DNA from: Liolophura sinensis
Taxonomy: Eukaryota; Mollusca; Polyplacophora; Chitonida; Chitonidae
Assembly: GCF_032854445.1 (NCBI RefSeq)
Contig: NC_088302.1
Location: 7,745,338 to 7,809,337, forward strand
Direction: 5' to 3'
Length of the DNA stretch: 64,000 nt
Of this stretch, positions 55,797 to 64,000 are shown piece after piece. Under the pieces are notes generated by a model that worked only from the letters and a program-made list of their open reading frames with translations, searched no databases and had not been told where the DNA came from. Position 1 is the first letter of the stretch; every line of letters starts with the position of its first letter. A program made the position numbers and the translations under genes.

Positions 55797-56420
55797 AGTG
55801 AGTGAGTGCTTGGAGTTTAACATCGTACTTAACCATTTTTCAGTCACATGACGATGAAGGAGTCCAAAGAGTGCATTTAATGTGCCTCTTTGTTGCTGGA
55901 CGGATTTTTGCCGCTCTAATGCTGTTTCACTAAGAGTGAGTGAGTGAGTGAGTGCTTGGGGGTTAACGTCGTACTCAACAATTTTTCAGTCATATGACGA
56001 CGAAGGAATCATTAGGGTGCATGTACGTATAATGTGCCTCCTTGTTGCAGGACGGATTTCCACCGCTCTTTTATTTAGTGCTGTTTCACTGAGACGACTT
56101 ACCGAAGGCAAGTAAGCCGCCCCGCCCGAGTTATTATACTGATACGGGTCAACCAGTCGTTGCACTATCCCCTTCATGCTGAACGCCAAGCGAGGAAGTT
56201 ACAACTTCCTCTTTTAAAGTCTTAGGTGTGACTCGATCAAGGATTGATCCTGGATCTACCGGTCCTGAAGCGGACGCTCTACCAACTGTTTCACTAAGAA
56301 GACTTATCTGAGGCAAGTAAGCTGCCATTATACTGATACACTGCTGCTCCCAACCCAGAATTTACCCTGTATCCACCGCTCCCGAAAAGGACGCTCTACC
56401 AACTGAGCTAGCGGGGCCGG
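55797..56420 (-). mobile_element. SINE-2 (older copy), split by a nested SINE-2
   Basis: The outer copy comprises 55797-55935 (tail side, GTGAGTGAGTGCTTGGAG...) and 56289-56420 (head side). On the minus strand the head reads CCGGCCCCGCTAGCTCAGTT then GGTAGAGCGTCC, a good tRNA-like box A. Its two halves rejoin at CTGTTTCACTAAGA. Confidence 0.85.
55936..56288 (-). mobile_element. SINE-2 (younger copy) nested in the older one
   Basis: Nearly full family sequence: GAGTGAGTGCTTGGGGGTTA, GTCATATGACGACGAAGGAA, ACGGATTTCCACCGCTCTTT, GGAAGTTACAACTTCCTCTT, ending at CGGACGCTCTACCAACTG. The head tip is missing. CTGTTTCACTAAGA or its last 11 bases (55922-55935 and 56286-56299) is the target duplication. 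Confidence 0.88.
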
Positions 56421-56439
56421 TAACTGGCATTCAGTTTAA

Positions 56440-57285
56440 CCATTGGAGCATTCTGATCAACTGGTCAACTGATATTCCGATCAACCAGAACACCGACAAT
56501 CAGATCAATCAGTTCACTAGCATTCAGACCAACCATTCCACTTACATTTAGATCAACCAACCCACCGACATTCAGATCAACCAGTATATCGACATTCAGA
56601 TCAACCAGCATACCAACATTCCAATCAATAGTGCACTGACATTTCCATAAACCAGCACACTTAGATTCAGATCAACCAGTACATTGACATTCAGATCAAC
56701 TAGTACACCATCATTCATATTAACCAGTCTACCCGCATTCAGATCAACCAGTACACCAACATTCAGATCAACCAGTACACCGGAATTTAGAGCAACCTTT
56801 AATCCGGTAGTCAAATCAATCAGCCCACCAGCACTCAGATGAACTAATACACCGACACACAGATCAACCAGTCCACCAATATTCAGACCAACCAGTCCAC
56901 CAGCATTCAGATCAACCAAAACACTGGCTTTAAGATGTCGGCCATTGCATCGACACCCATTCCACCAGCTTTCAGATTAACCAGTCCAACGACGTTCCAA
57001 TCAACCAGTACACCGATTTTCAGATGTCAGCTATTCAACCGGAATTTATTCTACGGGAATTCAGGTCAACCAGTCACCCAGTATTTATATCAACCATTCC
57101 ACGAGCACTCAGATCAACCAGTACACCGGCATTCAGATATATAAGCTATTCCAAAGGCAACCATTCCACTGGCAACCGTTCCGCAGGCATTAATAACAAC
57201 CATGCATTCCACTGGCCTTCAGACAAACCAGTCCACCGGCTCTCAGATCACCCACTCCCCTGACAATCAGATTCACCAGATATAT
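56440..57285. repeat. Minisatellite, unit about 24 bp, decayed
   Basis: Roughly 35 units like CATTCAGATCAACCAGTACA and CCGA, with many point differences and spacers. The minus-strand Leu/Val/Asp-rich ORF here (56596-56919) is a translation of the repeat. Confidence 0.92.
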
Positions 57286-57900
57286 TTGAATATTTGGCGT
57301 TCAACATTGATTTAAAAAAAAAAAACTTTTTTGAGGATAACTTATGGTCAACAGTTGCATGGTAATCGGTTCCATATGCAGATTCCGCGCACCTGCAAGT
57401 GTGTACATATGGTCTATATTTCGCTGGTATAACATGGGATAGTTAAATTACCTCCCCGGCAGTTTAAAAATTCGGCCACATAATGACCACAGCTATAGGT
57501 TAATACCCGAGGCATATATACAGAAATCGGACAAGGCAGGTCATCACGACCAACCGCCTACAGGTCTATAAATACAGTACATATAGGCTAGTATTTAATA
57601 GTATGTATTTAATAGGGCATAATAATTAGGTCACACAATTAATGTCCACGAAAATAGATTGTTATTAATTGCCTCATTGGGATCGTGACTAGTGCCATCG
57701 CGCTTAACTGCAAAATCTCATAACGAATCATACTGGACACTGGTGGAGTATTAATTCCGGATTCCAGAATCAAAGATTCGGTATGCGTCACTGAGTGGCT
57801 CTCAGCGTGATAGCGAGTGGTTTAAATAATTTTATTACACGACGTCTGACGGTTTAATGAGCTATATATTGATCGTATAATATATGTAGCAAAATATCTA
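57286..57900. other. Non-coding AT-rich stretch
   Basis: Poly-A run at 57313-57326. No recognised feature otherwise. Confidence 0.5.
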
Positions 57901-57904
57901 GTTT

Positions 57905-58148
57905 TAGAGACCGGTCCCGATGAATTCGCTGGTAAAGCGCCCGCTGAGGGAGCGACAGATCCAAGGTCAATCCTGGGTCGGGTGACATAAAGGAGGAAGT
58001 TGTAGCTTCCTCGCTTGGCGTTCAGAATTAAGGGGATCTGAGTGAAGCAGCGCTAGATAAAGGAGTGGTGGAAGGAGGCACATTAGGCCTACATGCACTC
58101 TAAGGACTCCTTTGTGACTGAAACCCTAAGCACTCATTCATTCAGGAA
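57905..58148 (+). mobile_element. SINE-2 copy, plus orientation, internally deleted
   Basis: Head GTCCCGATGAATTCGCTGGT then AAAGCGCCCGCTGAGG, box-B side CAAGGTCAATCCTGGGTCG, AGGAAGTTGTAGCTTCCTCG, and the tail end CTAAGCACTCATTCATTC. The middle is shortened relative to 55936-56288. Confidence 0.8.
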
Positions 58149-58954
58149 AAAAAAAGGTCTAGCGACGGGAAGGATCAGACATTCAAATATTCATTCGAAA
58201 TTTACATGGGAAGCCAAGTTATAAAATTTTGGGATTTCTTATGTACTGGTAGCGGCCTATACATGTACACACATGTATGCATATATATGCCTATATATAA
58301 TGTACAATGTACGTATCCGGTACGTGCGATTTTTAATTTATAAATATTAAATTAAATTGCTTAGCCTAAATACTGGAAAAGATTTAATTAAATCTCTAAA
58401 TGTTACAGAGTGGCAGACAAGGGGAAAATAAAGATCGGAGACAGCGCCCTTGGCGGCCTAAACTCGCATGTACGATTCAAATCATACACAATGGTGAAGT
58501 CCCTTGAGCGAAAAATGTGGTTTGTTTACAGTGGTCTCTAGTAGGTGTTACCGCACCGTAAGTAGAGGACAGGGAAGTGTACACAAAGGTCTTGTAAGTT
58601 TTATGTTTGTTCGCAGTAGTGTGGGAATGTTGTTATGAGATGTTATCGATCACAGCGTGTTGTTTGTATGTGTGCTGCTCTAGATGTTTTGCATACAAAT
58701 GTATTTTAATGGATACGCCGTCGCGTGTAATTCACGAAAGAGAAAGTGAAAGGACGAAATTTGGACCCTGATTAAACCTGTCGTTGATTTTTTAAATTTT
58801 TTATTATTGGGGTCGGGTTCATGGGTGGAGGAAACGCTTGTCTTCGACTACCAAACACCACAGGGCATTGAATCAAATCAGTAGATCGCCCGTACTTATG
58901 CCAATAGATGGCTTACGTGGACCGTTTGACGTGCTGGACTATAGGTCTAATGCC

Positions 58955-59245
58955 TTGGCCCGAAAGACTCCAACTCGCAGTGTTGAGCTGGTGCAATTGG
59001 AGCAGTAAGAATATGGCGGCCACGGCTGAGGAGCGCGTGTCGTGGAAGCCTTCATGGCTACAATAAATCTATTCTAAAGAGTAGGGGCATGTGGTGGTGT
59101 TGGTGCGGTTGGTGCGGAAAGCAGGTCTTTAGGTTGGTATCTTTTATTTGTAAGAGACTTGTTCGATAACAAAGAGACCTTGTTGAGTACGAAATTAATA
59201 CTGTTAGCGTCGAGATTGCAACGATGTTAGGCCAGAAAAGGAGTT
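58955..59245. mobile_element. MITE-like element (copy 3)
   Basis: Shares GTGGAAGCCTTCATGGCTA, GGAAAGCAGGTCTTTAGG, AACAAAGAGA and GCGTCGAGATTGCAACGATG plus TTAGGCCAGAAAAGG with the copy at 23568-23921. Terminal repeats are more diverged than in copy 1. Confidence 0.7.
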
Positions 59246-60137
59246 GGAGCTTTTCGGGGCTAGCCTAATGCCATGCGGCATAATCGAAACCGCACACATC
59301 TGGGTACTTCTCTCGCATGAGGCCACGGCGGCAAGCCAGTGTTTTATATTTGCAACTTTTGTAGAGACAAACAAAAAATATAACCAAAGTTATCTCAGAA
59401 GAGAGGTCCATACAGACCTAAACAGGCAAGGTCATTTTTTATTACCTGCTTGGTAACTCTATAAATCACCGTTTAATCTGGAATTCTTAGGAAACCATAA
59501 GATACACCATTTTAAAGAAAGCGGGAATATGTTGTCACGTCTTCTGTTACTTACACTTTTCAGCATTACAAGAGTGACACTATTTTGTCATGCGAAACAA
59601 TGTCCCCCTTATTATTACAACTGAAGACCACGCACTTTACATGGCCTCCTGGTTGAGACCTTTGGAATAACGCCAGACATACTACATGCCCAATTTTTCG
59701 TTGAAAATGACTTTGTAATACGTCAGAATTGTCTCGCAATCAGAAGGAAAACAGCTGATTTAACACAACTTCAGATGAAGTAGGAACGAAGCGACGTCAC
59801 AGGGATGCATTTTCGGGTGGTAGAAATATCTCGCTCATGATTGGTTAAAACTGAAAGCATGTCAACCAATTCTATTTTCCCTACGTGAGCATTTTTACTT
59901 ACTTTGAACTGCGATATCTCGGTTATCTTACATCACAAAAATAAAAAAAATGACCTTCTTGAACTTGAAGCATACGTGAAAAAGAACTTTAAAACAAAGG
60001 TTATGTTTCTGTGCCAGATGAAGAAAATTATGTTTGGAATTTTTGTTTAAAAACTTTCCGTTTGGCAGTATTTTTATATGTTAATTACCCTTCTGTATTA
60101 TGGATATTTTTGTCAACAGTCAGATTCTTTTCAGAAA
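59246..60137. other. Non-coding stretch
   Basis: No exon or named repeat. ORFs at 59244-59456 and 60011-60229 lack motifs, and the second runs into the dispersed repeat. Confidence 0.45.
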
Positions 60138-60310
60138 TTACCTGCCCCCATTCGTTCTGTTCCCCACATTCCTGCCCCCATTTGGTCTGGCCCCCCACAG
60201 AATTCTTTTTAAACATGGATCATTGTTGACGTCACCACTGCAAACTACTTAATTTCCAGACTGACCACTGGGGCCTTAAGAAAACTGTACTTTGAAGCCA
60301 TTTTTACCCC
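60138..60310. repeat. Dispersed repeat (copy 2, SINE-free)
   Basis: Matches both flanks of the SINE at 12282-12547 as one continuous block, including AATTCTTTTTAAACATGGAT across the empty target site. Confidence 0.82.
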
Positions 60311-60337
60311 ACAAAGCAAAACTTTGTGGGGTAAAAA
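60301..60337. other. Perfect 16-bp hairpin
   Basis: TTTTTACCCCACAAAG and its exact reverse complement CTTTGTGGGGTAAAAA are separated by five bases. A T-rich 5' arm and A-rich 3' arm argue against a bacterial-type terminator, and the context is a eukaryotic repeat edge. Confidence 0.85.
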
Positions 60338-60991
60338 TTTGTTTGTACTGTTATATGTTATTACACATGATAATCTGCACATTAAGAAATAAAACCAAAC
60401 AATTCCATGTATCCTTTATATAGGATGCTTTTTGGATACATGTATACATTTGGTCTAGTGTTGTCCTTTCTTTTAAACATTGTTTTCACGTGGTGTTGAT
60501 AACTCAAGATTGCTGTCAGACATAAGGTTTGGCAAAATTCTGTGCAGCCAAGGATGGCCTCAAAGGAACGTCAGAGCGTAATATATAGATATAGTATCTG
60601 TTAGATAGGCCTCAGGTAAGGCCTTGGGTATAGGGTATGGTGGGCTCTAAGCATTCATGTATGGTCTATAGATTTGATATAAGGCCCTGTGCTGACAAAC
60701 ACCCTGGCGTGAAGCCTCAGCTCAACATACATGTACATGTAGACTTGACGATTACAAGATGTTACAAAAAAAGCAGTTGAGCATCAAAATGTGACATTGG
60801 AGTAATTTGTTCTGCAGTGTAAAATATCACGTTCATAAAATAACAAGTCTCACATTCTGTTTCATTATCCCTGAACCCAGGTAGGTGAAAGGGTCCCGCG
60901 GTCCTGTTAAAATAATATAGATCTAATGTTGTTATCAGTCTCGTGGCAAACCCAAATTGTAAAACTAGTTGCTACTACAGGGTACATAATC

Positions 60992-63900
60992 ATGGGTGTG
61001 AAGGGATTGTGGGAGCTGCTATCTGATGCGAAGACGGATGTCAACCTGGCAGAGCTACGAGGACTGACACTTGCTGTGGACCTGAGTGGGTGGATATGTC
61101 AGCTAAAGTCTGTCCCTGGACTGCCAAATGTACAACCCCTCCGGTAAGTCATTCTTGTCTCTTATCAGGTTCCTCTGCCTACATTACTCTTGAGGCCTTG
61201 TGGCAATGCTTGTGCAGGCCAAACATGGAGATTATTCATTTAGCTTATACATATACATTGAACTCACTACTAGGATTGGAAGTCTATGATTTATTTGTTT
61301 ATTTGATTAGTTGTTTTATGCTGTACTCAAGAATATTTCACTTATACGACAACGGACAGCATTATAGCAGGATGCTGACAGACCTTCTCACTTATGGCCG
61401 AAGAGGAAGCCAGCATGAGCTGGACTTGAACTCACAGTGTCTGCATTGGTGAGAGGCTTCTGGGTCATTAGGCTGCGCTAGCGGGCTAACCAACTGGAAA
61501 TCTTTCAGTGACAAAGTCTGTGAGTTGCTGGCCAAAGGCAGGTGGTTTACTAGCAGTTCTCTACTCATGAAAGTGACCTCTGACAAGTACATGTAACTGA
61601 GATATTGTTGATGAATAAAATGAGTACAATATTATTTATTTATTTATTTGACTGATGCATTACACAGTACTCATGAATATTTCACTTATATGACAGTGGC
61701 CAGCATTATGGTGGGAGGAAACCAGGGAGTACAATATTATACACCACTCACCAAATCAAGAACTCTAGACTACAGCCAAGCAAAACCAGCTCACATGTTT
61801 CTTACGTGTTGGACAGGTCGTTATTTTATCGCACAACTCATCTGATGAACCTGGGAGTGAAACTGGTGTTTGTCATGGATGGAGTGCCTCCAGAACTGAA
61901 GAGAGATGCCATGGAACAACGACAAGCAAGTCGAGGATCATTATCCAAGGAAAGACAGTCCTTCAGCATCAGCCAATCAGTAATGAAGGTATTCAATTAA
62001 CATAGCTTTATGTCATGATTGATGTCTTATTCGATGTGCTAAATGTGCTATTTCACTAAAATGTTGTAAGTCATAAGACTTGTCCTAAGTTAAAACTCGC
62101 AACATATGACCATTTCTACCATCTGACAAGCTATGTGTGTCTTAATTTTTGGACTTACGACTTAAGATTTTCATGGAACAATTAACTGACAGATGGCTTT
62201 AAACAGCTAGTTTGTACATTTATGATTTAAAAATTAATAATTCATTATTATGAGTCAGTAATGGATCCATAGATGCCCAGATATAACCCAAACTCTGTTA
62301 TCATCCTGTCATGGTTCACCCCTGCTACTGATGAAATTCTAATTTGGTAATTTACTGGATCTGTTGCATCAGAAGCCTAGTTAGATGGGTTTCTGATTAT
62401 ATGGATGGATTGTTGGCAAATGAAATGTCATTGTGGCCACGTCACCATTTTCACAGGCCCGTCAGTTACTGGAGAGTCTGGGGTTGCCCTGTTTAGATGC
62501 CCCAGGGGAGGCTGAAGCTCTGTGTGCCCATCTTTCACAGCTGCAGGTAAGTTCAGGAACACTGTATGTCAGTGTGTGGTTATTGAAGTTCAAACCTGAC
62601 TTCCTTATATGTGTAACGGTTATGGTGAGGCACAAAAGTTTGCTCCTAACTTGTGCCTTGTCCATGTATTCTATTTTTTGTCATCATGACATCATTGTAC
62701 CACATGGGAGTAAAGTGCTGGGAAAATCAGCCAATCATACATATTGCATACATTTTTCATGAATGTGTTTGGTTAGAAGCTGACCTTTTGTGGTACATGC
62801 CTCTGTGTTTGTGTGTGATCAGCAACTGATATTGGAATATATTCACTGTCTGTTGTGAAAAGTTATCATTTGGAATGTTTGCAATTCTGCTTCTAACAAT
62901 TTGTTTGTAAGCTAACAGGTCCAATTCTAAAGGTCACACACTTTAATATGAATTCATGCATTGAGAGTGGTAATGAGTTTTAAAGTTTTGTGTAGGAAAA
63001 TATACAACATGCCTGGGAGGCTGCAGATCTCCTACCTACATTCTTAAATCTGCTTTATCCTGTGTGGTGTACTTGCAGGTTTCAAGCTTGTAGGGAGCTG
63101 TAAGAGTTAAAGAGCAGCTGTAAGGCTTGCAAAAGTAACCTTAAGGCATGCAAGAGTAGTTGAAAGGCTGACAAGAGAAACTGTAAGGCGTGCAAGATTA
63201 GTTATAAGGTTGACAAGAGAAACTGTAGGGCATGCAAGAATAGTTATAAGGTTGACAAGAGAAACTGTAAGGCATGCAGGAGTAGTTATAAGGCTGATAA
63301 GAGTAACTGTAAGGTGAGCAAGAGTAATTATAAGGCTTGCAAGAGCAGTTATAATTTAGGCATGCAAGAGTAGTTATTAGGCTGACAAAAGAAAATGTAA
63401 GGCATGCAAGAATAGTTATAAGGCTGACAAGAGTAACTGTAAGGCATGCAAGAGTAGTTATAAGGCTGACAAGAGCAACCAAGGTATGCAAGAGTAATTA
63501 TAAGGCTTGCAAGAGTAACTAAGGTATGCAAGAGTAATTATAAGGCTTGCAAGAGCAGTTACAATTTAGGCATGGAAGAGTAGTTATAAGGCTGACAAGA
63601 GAAACTGTGACATATGCAAGAGTAGTTATAAGCCTGGCAAGAGTAACAAGACATGCAAGAGTAGTTACGCCTGTAAGGCTTGCGAGAGCAGATGTAAGGC
63701 TGACAAGAGCAACTGTAAGGCATGCAAGAGTAGTTATAAGGCTGACAAGAGAAACTGTAGGGCATGCAAGAGTAGTTATAAGGCTGATAAGAGTAACTGT
63801 AAGGTGAGCAACAGTAATTGTAAGGCTTGCAAGGGCCGTTATAAATTAGGCATGCAAGAGTAGTTATAAGGCTGATAAGAGTACCTAAGGTATGCAAGAG

Positions 63901-64000
63901 TAATTATAAGACTTGTAAGAGCAATTAAGGTATGCAAGAGTAATTATAAAGCTTGCAAGAGCAGTTATAATTTAGGGATGGAAGAGTAGTTATAAGGCTG
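60992..64000 (+). CDS. GEN1: GEN1, Holliday-junction resolvase (5' part, continues past the window)
   Basis: Exons 60992-61143, 61817-61988 and 62457-62546 with matching phases encode the first 138 residues. MGVKGLWELL and LTLAVDLSGWICQ form the XPG-N domain, with the metal-binding Asp at residue 30 as in human GEN1. NLGVKLVFVMDGVPPELK follows. Exon 3 (LGLPCLDAPGEAEALCAHL) starts XPG-I with Glu126 and Glu128 of the PGEAEA motif. The rad2/XPG family cuts branched DNA, and GEN1 resolves four-way junctions after homologous recombination. Intron 1 carries two SINE-1 insertions. Intron 3 carries a minisatellite reaching the window edge. FEN1 and XPG were considered, but the MGV(K)xLW start and spacing fit GEN1 better. 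Confidence 0.93.
61287..61498 (-). mobile_element. SINE-1 copy in GEN1 intron 1
   Basis: GATTTATTTGTTTATTTGAT tail, ATGCTGTACTCAAGAATATT, AGCATGAGCTGGACTTGAAC, ATTAGGCTGCGCTAGCGGGC. An internal deletion removes part of the central block, and the head tip is truncated. Confidence 0.85.
61636..61727 (-). mobile_element. 5'-truncated SINE-1 with 13-bp target duplication
   Basis: AGTACAATATTAT flanks it at 61623-61635 and 61728-61740. Only the tail and 3' domain (to GTGGGAGGAAACCAGGG) were inserted, a classic 5'-truncated retroposition. Confidence 0.92.
63100..64000. repeat. Minisatellite in GEN1 intron 3, units about 20-24 bp in a higher-order pattern
   Basis: Repeats of GCATGCAAGAGTAGTTATAA and GGCTGACAAGAGAAACTGTA. 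A longer block starting GTAAGGTGAGCAAGAGTAAT recurs at about 63311 and 63799, roughly 490 bp apart, showing a higher-order duplication. It runs past the window end. Cys/Tyr/Ser-rich ORFs on the minus strand are repeat artefacts. Confidence 0.93.

Noticed and set aside
61392-61592. Minus-strand ORF in GEN1 intron 1
   Set aside because: It is a SINE-1 translation.
63198-63897. Cys/Tyr-rich secreted-looking peptides on the minus strand
   Set aside because: They are translations of the GEN1-intron minisatellite.

Overview
The window is animal nuclear DNA. Genes are split by introns with GT-AG boundaries, coding density is low, and there are many minisatellites and two tRNA-derived SINE families. 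The gene set (NMRK, CCDC124, GEN1, an A1CF/RBM46-type RNA-binding protein and a rhodopsin-class receptor) is metazoan. The SINE styles and the large TIR element point to a lophotrochozoan, most likely a mollusc; that taxonomic step is inference.

Layout. 0.2-6.5 kb (+): 3' part of an unrecognised gene with a Lys-rich C-terminus. 6.5-13.9 kb: no gene seen, only SINEs and minisatellites. 13.9-20.2 kb (-): nicotinamide riboside kinase, six exons seen, with a 57-bp minisatellite in one intron. 22.7-23.0 kb (-): small intronless ORF, probably sharing a divergent promoter with CCDC124 (+, 24.4-27.3 kb, four coding exons). 27.9-29.1 kb: minisatellite.

30.5-47.9 kb: a 17.44-kb insertion with near-identical terminal inverted repeats of about 462 bp, AG...CT ends and a 6-bp target duplication (GACCGG). 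It splits a SINE exactly. These are Polinton/Maverick hallmarks. No polymerase, integrase or capsid ORF was seen, so it is treated as a fossil or non-autonomous derivative. It holds an apparently intact nine-exon gene of the A1CF/RBM46/RBM47/DND1 family (-, 32.4-39.3 kb) that lacks RRM2, a broken zinc-finger ORF, and a 432-aa ORF with two PC4-like domains just inside the right TIR. A copy of the RNA-binding gene's last exon, in the opposite orientation and joined to TIR-like sequence, lies at 40.2 kb.

48-60.9 kb: repeats, a single-exon GPCR (-, 52.2-53.3 kb), a nested SINE pair, a 24-bp minisatellite and a second copy of an inverted-repeat MITE. 61.0 kb to the end (+): the first three coding exons of GEN1, running off the window through another minisatellite.

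The host genes look functionally unrelated (NAD salvage, cytokinesis/ribosome-associated factor, RNA binding, signalling, Holliday-junction resolution). The strongest lead is the Polinton-bounded segment carrying an intron-containing host gene under TIRs rich in CCAAT boxes and CRE sites.
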